This document shows, in pieces, positions 43,811-56,245 of a DNA stretch of 64,000 nt (positions within the stretch are counted from its first letter, which is position 1; the number at the start of each line of letters is the position of its first letter). Below the pieces are notes generated by a model that worked only from the letters and a program-made list of their open reading frames with translations, was not told where the DNA came from and did no database searches. Both the position numbers and the translations under genes were made by a program. The DNA comes from Adiantum capillus-veneris (lineage: Eukaryota > Streptophyta > Polypodiopsida > Polypodiales > Pteridaceae). The stretch spans positions 60,434,433-60,498,432 of the forward strand of contig CM043965.1 in the NCBI GenBank assembly GCA_014529385.2. The letters are read 5' to 3'.

Positions 43811-45347
43811 AGGGCACTACTTTTTCAAATTTGAAAAAAAATTACAGATTTTAAAAGAAAAGGGTACATTATATTCCTAACAAAATTCATAGATAAGGGG
43901 TTTTACAAACATGTCTTGAACGCACGTGATATGATAGTTTTACACATAGTGAACCCCCTGAGGTAATGCACGTGGCTTTGACAAGTTGGAAGCATAGGCT
44001 ACTCTACATAGCACTCTGGTGCATTCAATAAGTCCTTGCCTTGAGGCCCCACACTGCCACGGTGGTGAAGTGGCTCGAAGGTGTAAGCCCAATGTTCCAC
44101 CGCCCCCTTATGCCTCCAATTCTACAAAAGAGACAACTCTATTGAGGGACTCAGAAACATAGCTCTTGAGTTATTGTACCAATAATTATCTTTAGCCAAG
44201 AATATCATGCATTTTTATCACTAATTGAGATATAGAATTATTTTAAGCCAAGAATGTCATGCATTTGTATCACTAGTTGAGCTACATTGTATAATAATTT
44301 GTTACGCTGACACTTTCAAGTATATTATTTTGATCAAAAGTGCTACTAGTTTCTTTTTGTCCCATGATCATGACTTGCCAAGCTAAGGTGATACCCTTGG
44401 ACTTTGATTCCCACTATGTAACTCAAACATCTCAATAAACCTATTTACATGGTAGCTAGAAGTGGGTGACATCAACAAATTGCTACTTTAGAATGCGTAT
44501 GTGTGTGCGTTGTCATGCCATGGCACGTACATAGTGTGAAATAAAAACATTCACCTGAATTTTTACACCTTTTGATGCATGGAAATAAAAAAAATCATGT
44601 ACATATTGTGATATATGTTGAAGCTGCTACTAGGGTTGCTATCGTGTGCATACCTATTCGGGGAGTTGGGGTTCTGGACGTGGCGTCTTGGCATGTTTTC
44701 TCACTTGATAAGAAGTCAAATTTGGCTTTTTGATGTACATGTTTTAAGTGTTTCATGGTGGAACACTCATCTCGACTAAAAAGATTGATGTGGGCAAAAA
44801 TTGTCGAAAATAGCAGCTAATAGAGTTGTTGTAGAATTGCATGAAAAATGATCCAAAATGGAATATTGATGAAAAATGATGCATATATATTCTTGTTATG
44901 CTTATATGAGTAATCCCACAAATTTAGGGAATTTTTTGACTCCGTTTGGGATTTTTCGCATTAAAAATGTCCCTTTTTGGGTTAAAAATGAGATGAAAAT
45001 GACCTTAGTTTGGTTCAAAGTGGAAAAATGGCCCAGAAAATTGACACCTCAGCTGAAAATGCCATGGAAAAGAGAGATAAGGCTTCTTCTTAGTGGAAAA
45101 AACCTGCAATCTCTAACTATTGTGCAATTGCTTTCATGGTTGCTCAATCTATGTGTAGTGCAGTCGCGCCTCTTTGCAATCTTGTCTTTGAGCTTGTGAG
45201 GGAGTGAAGAATTGGGTTTCCCCTTATCCAACTGGTGTGTGGGTTTCAATTTAGAAGATCTTAAATCTTTAAAAGATTATAAAATTGTTTTCGTGAAGGT
45301 GAAAGCTCGTATATTCCTTTCAACTGTTTGGAGGGGAGCGAGCTACT
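43811..45347. other. Unassigned sequence
   Basis: No ORF with a recognisable domain. A ~53-base direct duplication containing AGCCAAGAAT(A/G)TCATGC lies at 44193 and 44246. The segment 44870-45250 may be the leader of the Ty3 remnant that follows. Confidence 0.35.
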
Positions 45348-46886
45348 TTGGGTAGTGAAAAGATTGAACTACTCCTTCAAGATGCAGGCCCTAAGATCGA
45401 AGAAAAGTTAGAACTACTACTTGAAGACAAGAATACAGAACATGGTCTAAAGGCTGAGTGGAAAGAGGTTGAGGACGCAGTCTCATTGCTTGCTAAGAGG
45501 CAATGTCGTAGTTACAAGATGGTGGTTAATGGTACTACCTCTATTCCTAGCACGTAGAGCTAATTCCAAAGAAAGCATTAAAGTCTACTCAAGATGCTTT
45601 TGAAATGGTTGATATCTTGTGTGTCCGTAGGTAGTAGCATCATCTAAAAAAGGGAAGGTAACTAAATAGGTACTACATGAAGCTCGTGATTGCATATGAC
45701 ATACAATAGTTTGGGATGACCCTGTGGACTCTTTATCATTGCATGCCTATCTTGCAAAATTTTATAATAGTGAAGCAATTCTAGAAGAGAAGTATAGACG
45801 TGAGAGTGGAGATGCAGATCCTTCTACATCAAAGAGGGTTACAAGAACTAGAGGAATAAAGGATCCAAGACCTTCTTACGAGGCTCCACCATAAGTGCCT
45901 CCTCCTAATCCTTAGGTTCCTATGGAGGAAGCATCTACAGGGAAGAAGAAATTAGAGGAAGGACACACAATCTACAATCTAACATTGAAGCTACCAAAAA
46001 CTTAAAGCATGTATTGGAGGAAAGGATTTTGAATAACAAAGTTGACATCACCTTGGGTGAAGTTCTTGGCATTGCTAAACGCAAGTTTCATGAAGAAATT
46101 ATAGATATCATAAGAAATAAAGAGGCAAACTCTCACTGAGTCTATTCCTCCATAGTCTGATACTGAAGGAGAGTCATTTAAGGCACAAGAGAGTGATTGC
46201 GCTGACAATGTGGTAGGATGCTACCAGTCTTCTCGAAGAGTTGCACATGCTAGATTTGCAGATGATGATGATGATGAGATGATGATTCCTATAAAATCCA
46301 CTACTCCAAAAGTCTTTGGGCAAGATCTACAATAGAAACTTTATTCAAGGTGGGTGATGTTGAGGAGCCATATGTAGCATTGATAGATCAAGGCTCTAGA
46401 ATCAATCTTATGGGCCAAGAGTCTTTACATGAAGGGCAAGTGGCTGATAGACACATGCCATGGGTGGATGATTAGAGCTGCAAATAAATCATTAGAAGAC
46501 CTATATGGGGCTTGACAAATGTGAAAGTGATGATTGGTAGTGTAAAAGATGAGCAAAGATCCTTTGTGAAGAAGATATCTACCTATCCTCTTATCCTTGG
46601 GCAGCCATACATCACAGTCTTTTGAATGGAAAAAAAGACCTTGGATGATGGTTCTGCTTATGCAAGGGTAAAGAGTGGAGATGGGAACTGAGTTGTGCAA
46701 TTTTTGACCGTGTGTGTGAATCACAAGAGGAACCATGATAGTCTTCATGAGTTCAAAGAGTACAGGGATACAAGGGGTTTTGGCAATGTACCATTGTATA
46801 ACGGGATTCCAATGGTACGAGAAGAAAAAGATTATCGCATGACCCAAAGTGAGAAGAAGATTTTTCTACAAGTTTCCAACAATTAA
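45348..46886 (+). pseudogene. Gag and protease region of the old Ty3 element
   Basis: Gag part is charged (KIELLLQDAGPKIEEKLELL) with a linker of Thr/Arg/Pro. A segment reads ITLGEVLGIAKRKFHEE across frames near 46045. The protease is at about 46340-46640: VALIDQGSRINLMGQESL (active-site Asp in D-Q-G-S), NVKVMIGSVKDEQRSF and YPLILGQPYIT (flap/ILG motif), then a conserved DDGSAYARVKSGDG segment. Confidence 0.65.
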
Positions 46887-47329
46887 CAGAGCATGGGTCA
46901 TTATGTTTTATGAATCTCGAGGATGTGAAAAGAAGTGCACGACAATATGTATATAATGTACAAAAATACATAAAGGAAAATGGTTTCATAGAAGAGAGTG
47001 AATGCATTTCAGGTTTCTTTGAACAAGTTTCTCATGTAGATACTGTGCTTAAGCTTGAGGCCATAATGGACTCTACCATGCAAGATGTAACCCATGTTGT
47101 GGAAGTATGCTCTATGGAAATGTATGATGTGATTGAGGCTTTTGAAGATCAAAAATATTTAAATGCTAATGAAGGACCGCAAGTGCGTGTGGAGACCAAG
47201 TATAAAACGGTTGCAAAGAAACTGAGACCAGTGGCCTTACCTTTACCATAAGATTACATGAAGAAGGTAGAGCATGCTTCTTTTTAGTCAAATCTCAGGG
47301 ATCCAAAAAGATCTAGACACAAGCTCACA

Positions 47330-48352
47330 ATGGAATCCCTAAAAGAGATAAAAGCTAGCTGTGAGGAGTTTTCACCAATAAAAGAGAATAAGAGTTTAAA
47401 AGAAATGCTTTCAATACATGGAAAGTCTTTTTCTTTCCAACCACATGAGATAGGGTGTGTTGATCCTATTTTTGTTGCACCTATGGTGATCTTCACTATC
47501 CCTCATGTACCTTGGAATCTACATCCAATCTTGGTTCCAAATGCACATTTGCCAAAGTTAATAGAACTGCTTAATGAAAATATTAGCATGTGTATTTTGG
47601 AGCTTTCTTGTGCACCATATTCAAACATGTGGTTCATTGTGACTAAGAAGAATGGAGCTTTCCGGTTCATACAAGATATACAACCTCTAACCAAGGTTAC
47701 CATCAGGAACGTGGGTATAGTACCAATAGTGTATGAATTTACAAAGGTGTTTACAGGAAGGTCAATTTACTCAATAGGGGATCTCTATTTAGGGTATGAT
47801 CTATTTCAACTAGATGTTGAGAGTAGAGACCTGACAATTATGAAAACCTCTTGGTGCTGGAAAGGATGTATACCTTACCTCAAGGTATGATGAATGGGAT
47901 GAACAAGGTTCTACGTGACTTCATACCTCAAATCACAATGCCATTTCTTGATGATGTGCCTATCAAAGGTTGTGAAGACAAAGAAAGATGAAGCTATGGA
48001 TTCAAGGGGGTGCCGTAAGTTTGTTGCAAACCATATTGAAGATTGTGAGAATATTTTGTCAAGGCTAGAAGTAGTTAATCTTACCCTATCATGAAAAAAT
48101 ATGTATTTGGAGTTAATGAAGTGTTGATTGTGGGGCATATGTACGTGTGGTCCTTATGGTAGAAGGCCTTGTCCAAAAAAGATGGATGCAATCAAAAAAA
48201 TGAAAGAAACATGTATAACTATAATTGAAGTTCGAAGACTTCTTGGTGCTTGTGTTTTCTATCTTATTTGGATACCACAATATGCACATGTAGAATATCC
48301 GCTTCATAGGTTGTTGAGAAAGAATCATAAGTTTTGATGGGAAGAAGAGCAC
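47330..48352 (+). pseudogene. Reverse transcriptase of the old Ty3 element
   Basis: HPILVPNAHLPKLIELLNE, APYSNMWFIVTKKNGAFRF, IQDIQPLTKVTIRN and SIYSIGDLYLGYDLFQLD are RT fingers and palm. The catalytic motif reads MPFLDDVPIKG at about 47940-47965 (FLDD in place of YxDD). The thumb continues KKMDAIKKMKE and GACVFYLIWIPQYAHVEYPL. Frame breaks are numerous. Confidence 0.75.
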
Positions 48353-48921
48353 ACAAAATCCATGAGGAAGCTAAAGAAGCTACTTCTTTCATCGCCAACC
48401 TTGAGAAAGGTGGACGATGCATGTGAGAGACCTGTCATTGTGATAGTGGACATGAGTTTTACAGGGATAGGATGGGCAGTAGGGAAGATGATCACCAAGG
48501 AAAAAGATATGTGGTGAGGTTTGGAGCTAAGGTTTTGAGTTCTTGCCAATGAGATTATGCAAAAGTAAAAAGGGAACTATGGGGAGTGGTTACAACATTG
48601 AGTTGTGACAAGAAGTACTTGATAGGAGTAGCGATGGTTGTGGAAACTAATTGTTTTCCTCTTCTTGGAATGATTACAAATTGTTCAATCCTTGACATTG
48701 CTATGTTGCTGTGGATAGTCTACATAAAGTCCTTGTATCCCAAGTTTAAGCATATCGCAGGGAAGGACAACCCAATGGTAGATATGCTATCTAGGGCAAG
48801 GTATGAGGATAAACAAGACATGATTGTTGAGGGAGATGATGTAGGTACAAAGTTTTACACTATTGCTCATGCAAATAATAATCATGCATATTTTGTGTCT
48901 TCACTTGAGTCCTTTTCATAG
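48353..48921 (+). pseudogene. RNase H of the old Ty3 element
   Basis: DMSFTGIGWAVG (first Asp), KVKRELWGVVTTL (Glu), and FKHIAGKDNPMVDMLSRARY (the HI-x-G-x-x-N-x-x-x-D-x-LSR end) are readable with frame changes between them. Confidence 0.7.
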
Positions 48922-48944
48922 GAGCTATACGGGGTGAATAGCTC

Positions 48945-49778
48945 TTGATAGGTCACTACTTAAGTACTTTGCAGAAGAAGGATGATTGTATTGAGCAAGA
49001 ATTTAAGAGGATACAAAGAAAAGAATATGGATACTTCTTGAGGGCTGTCTACTTATGGAATCATCCTAAACAAAAAGATGTAACACCATTGCGAGTAGAT
49101 GGAATAAGGTTACTCAACAAAAAATCATCAAGGAGTTCTATGAAAGTTTATGGTAGGACATTGATGTGTATGAGAAACATTTACCAAGTTAAAGAAAGGT
49201 ATTGGTTGAAAGGGATGCATAAGGATGTGGCTGAGTTTGTGGAGTCTTGTGTGACATGCCAAATGTATTCAAATGTACGACATCATGATGGACTAGATCC
49301 TACTTATCCATTGGCCATGCATTACAATGTGTTGTGGATTTTCTCACAATGCCTTTGGGATTTTGGCAAATGAGGTATTTGGTACTTGCATGAGAAGACT
49401 TGACAAATCAACTGGAAGGTGGTGCATTAATGAAAAAAACTACAAAAGCTGTTTGCAAATTTTTTCTTAATGATGTAATTTGCCACTATGGCTATGTGGG
49501 AAAGATAGTTGTTGATAGAGGTAAGCTAAATGGAGATGAAGCACGGGATAGAATTGGTATCAAGCTAGCCTTGACCTATGCTTATAATATAGAGGCAAAT
49601 GGGAAAAGTGAAAGAGGACATCCTCCTATTGTCTAAGATTTGGCTAAGGCATGCAAAGATAGAATGTGTGCATGGCCAAGGTTGCTACCATATGCTTTAT
49701 GGGCTGATTGTATGCCTCATAGCTCAGTGACTGGTTACATGCCTACTGAATTGATGTATGGTCAAAATCCAGCAACGG
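48945..49778 (+). pseudogene. Integrase of the old Ty3 element
   Basis: Zinc finger end: RYWLKGMHKDVAEFVESCVTCQ. Core: VDFLTMPLGFWQ (Asp) in one frame, then a TGA where Arg is expected, LTNQLEGGALMKKTTKAVC, KIVVDRGKLNGDEA (second Asp), and YNIEANGKSERGHPP (Glu). It ends TELMYGQNPATV where an LTR fragment has inserted at 49779. Confidence 0.75.
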
Positions 49779-50822
49779 TGTCATAATAACTAATATCTAA
49801 TTCTCTTAAATGATTTTCTCATGTTAAATTGATCATTTAATATGGGGAAGAAAAAGCTAGAACATTGGTTGGTCTGGGAGACCGATCATAGTAGGGATCC
49901 AAAGGAGGGAAAATAGGGATCCAAAGGGGGGACCATCTGCAAAAGACCAAAGTGCATCAATGGGCTTCAAAGTCCTTAGGTTCAGCCCATTAAGACTTCC
50001 AAAATGCTAAGGTTCCAAAGTTACATCAAATACTCAATGGTCAAGCCTTAGGGAAAATTTGGATGCTTGTGGGAAGACTCAAAATTATCCCACATCCCTA
50101 TCAAAGAGCGGGAAAGCCATATTTGTACGGGATGAGAGAGAAACACACACACACTCTTCCAAGCTCCCTTTACACAAAGGGCATAGTAGACACATGTCAG
50201 TTTCCTAGCCCAGTTGCCCCAAGGTGCATTCAATTCCTATTGGATGGCCATAGAGGTGAACCAATAAGAATTAGGCTAGAGTAAATTTAGTTTAATTAAT
50301 TTGAAAACACTTGATAAAAGAATTGATAGGAATTAAGCTCTCTAGAAAACTATTGGACAGTCTCCCAAGGGGTCCAATGAGCATTCAACAGCCCAATGGC
50401 TTGCCTGATTCCTATTGGCCAGAAGACTAAGGGGTCCAATGAGAGTTTAATTTCATTATTTAAATACCTAAAGCTCTCACAACAGGGAAAATGGGGACAC
50501 ATGTCACAAGGATATCTCTTATGCTTCTTGATTGTCATTGGCTAAGCTTTGCAGGGGCCACTAAGATGCCAGCATGAGAAAATAGCAAGAGGGGTCGACC
50601 AAGAGGAAGAGGGGGCTGGCATTTTCAAGGCATTATCACACACACATTCACACAAGCTCATGTGTGAAGTAAAGAAGACTATCTCCTTCTCAAACTTTAA
50701 TGGAAAGCTCATCATCTACTCCAATCTTGTGCAAAGGGGGGCCTACATCACCAACTCTTTGCTTTGTGATGCAAATCCAACCGAGAGCCAAGATCCAATG
50801 CATGCTCATCTCCTCTACCATG
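49779..50822 (+). repeat. Partial LTR of the chromovirus family
   Basis: Matches the first ~1,010 bases of 10513-12101 with many substitutions and small gaps, starting exactly at TGTCATAATAAC. Similarity stops in CTCTACCATGCTAA at about 50822, roughly 530 bases short of the LTR end. Older than the 10.5-19.4 kb element. Either a truncated solo LTR or the edge of a deleted element. Confidence 0.85.
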
Positions 50823-50943
50823 CTAAAACACCATTTTCGATGAAATGGGAAAATCCCACAACTTTGGGACTAATTTCAACGCCTATGGATTCCTATTTCC
50901 CATTAAATTTGGAAAAAATTCATTTAATTTGGGAATGTGACAA

Positions 50944-51215
50944 AGAGATAGATTCTCAAGAAAATGGTGGTGTTGAGAAACACCTTTTAAAATTTTTATT
51001 TTTATGTGGGTGTTTCAAAGCACTTCATAAAAGAGATAGATTCTCAAGAAAATGGTGGTGTTGAAAAACACCTTTTAGAATTTTTATTTTTATGTGGGTG
51101 TTTCAAAACACTTCATAAAAGAGATAGATTCTCAAGAAAATGGTGGTGTTGAGAAACACCTTTTAGAATTTTTATTTTTATGTGGGTGTTTAAAAATACT
51201 TCATAAAATCATACA
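50944..51215. repeat. 88-base tandem repeat, three copies
   Basis: AGAGATAGATTCTCAAG starts at 50944, 51032 and 51120, spacing 88 each. Each unit holds GGTGTTGAGAAACACC, a small hairpin, and TTTTTATTTTTATGTGGGTG. Copies differ at a few sites. Unrelated in sequence to the 39199 array despite the same period. Confidence 0.9.
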
Positions 51216-51254
51216 TAAGCTGGGGAAATAAAACAATGAGCAAGATATGAAATG

Positions 51255-54200
51255 CTATTCAATTTCTCCTATTAAGCTAGTCTGTGCCTTCTCCATGACA
51301 TTTGACGGGATCTTGATTGTTTTCGCAATTCTTCCACCCCTTGGAGTCCATGACCATACAATTGTATCAACACACTCCCAACGCTTTGGGTCAGCAAGAT
51401 TTCAGCACCAACTCTTTTTCCAACAATCCTCATAGTGTTCTTGGATTGTGGGATTTCTTTTTTGATGTTTTGGTGCCCAATACGGAATCAGAACTTTCTT
51501 GTAGTTAGGAGATGATTTGTCTACATCAACGTTTGACTCTGCCACTCCTAGCCATATCGGATATTCAGGATCTGCGGGTCTCACAAGAACAAGATCCCCT
51601 TTTCTTACATCAATTTGAGGCCTAAAGGCCTCTTGTGGCCTTGCACTTTGAGGACCAACATAGTGATCATTCAATTCTTCATATCCTTGAAACTCATCTC
51701 TGTCTTCCTCTATCTCTTGCATTCGATGACTCCCCATAGTCTTTGGCCAAAATGTTGTATATTCACCAATGTGTTTATTGGTTGGTTGTTCAAGCTCATT
51801 GATTATGTTTTACCAATAAGTGATAACAGGCTCCATGTATTTTGTGGAGTCATGGTCCTTTCCCTTTAATAGAGAACATCTTTTCCAAAATTCAAGATAT
51901 GACTTAATCCCTTGAATAACAAGTGGACTATCTCTCACATAGTCTGCCATAGGTACCACATCTGGACAGCCTGTTGGTAATTTTGGTTTTCCCTAGTCAT
52001 CTTTTTTCCACAACTCAATTCCCGACTCCTTTGGAATCCAATTGGGTGATTTGGGATGAATTTTGTACTGCATTACTGGGACTTCACCTTGCATATAGAA
52101 ACGAAATTGAAGTGTCTTAGAGTGTCCGACTAGAGCATCTTGTCCGTCACACATGTACCCTTGCACAAAGGATCTAAAGTCGGGAACTTGTGTCATCAAA
52201 AATGGTGCTGGAGCTAAGCTTTCACATTTTTGAAAATGTTCCATCAAATGTGGAAAAGTGAATGTCATTAATATTCGCAATATTTCTGAGAACCTACTAA
52301 ACATTGCATCTATGTCCTCATGTGTATGACCCACCATTAAGAATCCCAAATGCACGGTTTTGAAAACTCCTTTTGCTACTAACAAGGATAAGTATGCAAA
52401 CAAATATCGATTTTTATTCTATCCTGCACAATTATCTAGCTGTAGCAAAAGATTCTTAGGCAATTTTTGAAATACAAGAGTGGATATGGTATCCACAACA
52501 CATTGAGAGGAAGTTGATTGTATGTGTACAATCTCTTCATTACATCCTTGGATGGCCAACGGTGGTGTCATTGTTGATGCATTCCTCTCACGCTCTTGCT
52601 TCATTTTGTTTTGGAGGTCTAGAGCTCTCCTTGAGTTCAATGCATTGAATAATGTTACATTGCTGCGTGGCATACTGTCATGGCATAAATCTCCTAGTCC
52701 ATGGTTTTCTGTTCTTTCCAGATTCTGTAAGCATAATGCAAGGGAACCAATTGTAGCATTGGGATCTGAAGGCCATAGACCATTAAGTGAGAAGTGACCA
52801 TACATTCCATGACCATCACCATGTGTTATCATACTTGTTAATGATACTTGCAATTGATATGCATTCACATAATCTTTTGAGTTCACACGCAACCTAGGTA
52901 TTGCTGTATTTTTTTGATCCATTTTATCATGTATAATGTATAAATACTTATCCTTTTGCAACTGGGAGAACTTACGCCAGGTGTTGTACACATTCCTACA
53001 ACTTTGTTGTTGCAACATGTGAATTTGATGTTCATCCTTCAAACGTGCAATCATCTCGTCATCCTTTGTTGACTCAAGTTCATAATTTATCCGACTACAC
53101 ACAACACATTTGGAGAACTCACTTGTTTTTGACAATGTCACATTAGCAAACTCTGTATTCCAAATCCTATTGAATGTCATGCTAGACATTGGCTTGAGAC
53201 TCATACTGTCAAGTGTTTTATTAACATCATGTAAAATGTCTACTTGCTTGTACGTGTTTGGTATTGCAAGCAAATTTTCCCTAGTACCATCTTCCATGGT
53301 TCTACTCTTATGTGGCATTCTCTCCGAGTTTTCATCAACAAAAGAGCACATCAATGCCCTTCCCATTTCTGTATGGTCTCTTCCTTTTCTCATGACACCA
53401 TCATTACCATGCACTGAGCGTCTAACCCCATTCTAAAAATGTTCACGGTAATGATAAAATGAAGTTTTTGGAATGCCATGAATTTCGTACCAAGCTCTAC
53501 TGCAAACCTCACTGCCATTGGAAGAAAACACATAGCATGTCTTTGTAGTTGTTTTGTTCTCTCGCCATGCAGTCAACATTATATCATACACATAGTTTGT
53601 TCTATTTTGCAAACTCTGTCCCCAAAATTCATTGCACATAGCCGTGACCTTATCTCGATTGGCATATTGACAACACCTTTTGGAACAACAATCTATGGTT
53701 GAAACAAGCTGGACAGATGCTAGAGATGCTTGATTGGATCTCTTAGAAGCTTTCACTGACATTTTTGGCTTCCTATTTACAAAGAAATATTTTTGCTTCT
53801 TTGAAATAGGCTCTACCAAATAAGCTGATTCAATGCATGTGTCTTGTAACGCATGCATAGCATGTAGATCCTCATAGCATAACAATTCTTTTCCATCCAT
53901 AGTTGTCACTCTCCTGATAGGCCAACAAACTAGATTAATGCTGCATACACTAGCTTCTATAGACATAGTAGCCTCATATGCATAGGATGTTTTGATACCA
54001 ATACCGATGTTATCTTCACCTAGCTCACCAAAGTTTACAGAGTCAAACGGACACACATACATGACAACCCCTTCGGCTACTACATGTGTTTTGATTTCAT
54101 CCCAAAGTTGAACCATCTTATCCTTCCAAACCTCTCTGTAGCTCATTCCATTACATTGTGCATCCAATGCTCCTTCTGCTTTGTCAGCCTCATGCATAGA

Positions 54201-54510
54201 AGCCCCTTTGTACTGCATCTTATTTATATGTTGCAACAACCCACTACTCCATTTCACAATACTATGAAAAGCATCTCCCAATGTCAATGCATCCATTGTT
54301 GGAAAAGGGATGAGTGCTTTCTTTTCAACACAAATCAACTGACACCGATACATTGCCTTCCCCAATAAGCATGCCAGAACAATATGCACTTGGATTTATT
54401 TCAAATACAGTCCCAATGGCAACCTTTTGTGTCGCTACAAACATGCACACTCTATCACCATGATTGAAATTAGCCATACCTGTAAGAAGATTTGCAAGAA
54501 TATTTGTCAA
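51255..54510 (-). pseudogene. Transposase-like protein with DUF8039-like and DUF7869-like regions
   Basis: N-terminal part (54510-54325) reads NHGDRVCMFVATQKVAIGTV...VSVSVDLC; after one frameshift near 54330-54385 it goes on ALIPFPTMDALTLGDAFHSI, the V-x-V-x-V...PFPT...L-x-DA pattern of DUF8039. From 54389 to the TAG at 51255 there is a single frame of ~1045 codons: a CCxKRCCQYA Cys cluster with an SEVCSRAWYEIHGIPKTSFY segment, HGNDGVMRK, a CxxC (CVVCSRI), LLQLDNCAG, then LGFLMVGHTHEDIDAMFSRF, the DNC...GHTHEDID signature of DUF7869, an RNase H-like presumed transposase core. The C-terminal GDLVLVRPADPEYPIWLGVA resembles a BAH/Tudor-like small domain. In-frame stops: 53433 TAG, 52419 TAG, 51993 TAG, 51810 TAA, 51402 TGA. 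Family names are from memory of motif patterns and need a profile search. Probably dead, possibly a nonautonomous passenger. Confidence 0.6.
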
Positions 54511-54559
54511 ACAAACCGCTTGCAGAGTACATTGATTTACGTAGCATAAAGCATAACAA

Positions 54560-56245
54560 GTATGTATGTAGGTGTTTCATGAGAAGCACCTTGTGGCCTG
54601 AAGGACATAGGGTTCCCTCTATGCTACTAAGAATCTCTTTGTGCTCTATGCTCTATCGTCTATGCTCTATGATCTATATTGACTTCCTATGGCCCCTAGA
54701 CCACAAGGTGCCCTCATTGTTTCCAAAAAACCCCTCATTGTTTTGCCATGGCCGCAGGGCCATAGCTCTCTATGCCGGTATAAAGCACTATTTGCTCTAT
54801 ATTAGCTCCCTAAGGCTTGAAGGCCATAGGGTTGTCCTCAAGATCACCTCACGGAGTTTCATGTCAAGTATATATACATCCTATGGCCCTAAGGCCATAG
54901 GGAGTTTCATGTCAAGTATATATACATCCTATGGCACCCCATGACCCTAGGGCTATAAGATCTCCAAATGAAACATACGGCAATGTATGGCCCTTGAGCT
55001 TATACATTGCAACCCCATGACCCTAGGGCCATAGGATCGGCATATGAAACATACGACAATGTATGGCCCTTGAGATTATACATTGCAACCCCATGACCCT
55101 AGGGCTAAAGGATTTCCAAATGGAACATAGGGCAACGTATGGCCCTTGAGTTTATACATTGCCACCCTATGGCCCTAGGGCCGGAAGACTTCAATACATA
55201 TAAAAAGACAACCTATGGCCCTAAGCCTAAGGGTGTGAGTTCAAGGGTGGCCAAGATGTCAATGCAGCCCCATGGCCCTGTGGCCATAGGATTTCCAAAT
55301 GGAACATAGGACAATGTATGTCCCTTGAGCTTATACATTGACACCCTATGGCCTTAGGGCCACAAGATCTCACAACATACAAAAAGAAAACCTATGGCCA
55401 AGATGTCAAAGGTGGCCAAGATATCAATGCAGCCCCATGGCCCTAGGGCCATAGGATCTCTATATGGAACATGTGGCACCCTATGGACCTTGAGCTTATA
55501 CATTGCCACCCCATGACCCTAGGGCCATAGGATTTCCAAATGGAACATAGGCAATGTATGGCCCTTGAGCTTATACATTGCCACCCTATGGCCCTAGGGC
55601 CACAAGATCTCACAACATACAATAAGACAACCTAAGGCCCCTAAGCTCAAGGGTGCAGGTTCAAGGGTGGCCAAGATATCAATGCAGCCCCATGGCCCTA
55701 GGGCCATAGGGCCATAGGATCTTTGTATGGGACATGTGGCACCCTATGGCCCTTGAGATTATACATTGCCACCCCATTACCCTAGGGCCATAGGATTTCC
55801 AAATGGAACATAGGCAATGTATGGCCCTTGAGCTTATACATTGCCACCCCATTATCCTAGGGCCATAGGATTTTTGAATGGAACATAGGCAATGTATGGC
55901 CATTGAGCTTATACATTTCCACCCCATGGCCCTAGGGCCGTAGGATCTCCATATGGGACATGTGGCACCCTATGGCCCTTGACCTTCCATATTGCCACCC
56001 CATGACCCTAGGGCCATAGGATCTCCAACTAGAAAGTAGGGCAACATATGGCTCTTGAGCTTAAACATTGTTGTGGACCTAGGGCCATAGGATCTCCAAT
56101 TGGAACATAGGGCTATGTATTGGAGCTTATCCATTGTCACCCCTAAACCCTAGGGCCATAGGATTTCCAAATGGAATATAGGGCAACTTATGGCTCCTGA
56201 GCTTATACATTGCCACCCTATGGCCCTAGGTCCACAAGCTTTCAC
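54560..56245. repeat. ~76-base minisatellite with GGCCCTAGGGCC cores
   Basis: About 20 imperfect units. The core is CC(A/T)TGRCCCTAGGGCCATAGG, then TTTCCAAATGGAACATAGG, GCAATGTATGGCCCTTGAGC and TTATACATTGCCACCC. Cores at 55021 and 55097 are 76 apart; some units are longer (insert AAGATRTCAATGCAGCCC). GGCCCTAGGGCC is a perfect 12-base palindrome and TATGGCC/GGCCATA words are plentiful. The array begins with simpler CTATGCTCTAT and TATGGCC words at 54600-54900. ORFs through it are repeat artefacts. It sits between two coding segments of the same strand. Confidence 0.85.

Larger units (their letters stand above)
45348..49778 (+). mobile_element. Old, decayed Ty3/gypsy element on the plus strand
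   Basis: Gag/protease, RT, RNase H and integrase fragments occur in the right order but with stops and frameshifts every few hundred bases. No LTR of its own was recognised. It is interrupted on the right by a chromovirus-family LTR. Confidence 0.8.

Noticed and set aside
44051-44120. Second SINE/tRNA-like segment (GTGGTGAAGTGG ... GTTCCACCGC)
   Set aside because: The A box is one base short and the B-box position does not fit GWTTCRANNC.
50828-51254. Terminal inverted repeats for the transposase-like unit (AAACACC/GGGTGTTT in the 88-base units)
   Set aside because: The pair lies within each tandem unit and no matching terminus is found near 57.5 kb.
55679-55927. 82-codon ORF in the minisatellite
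   Set aside because: Its repeated YGPR-x-MGWQC pattern is the 76-base repeat read in one frame.
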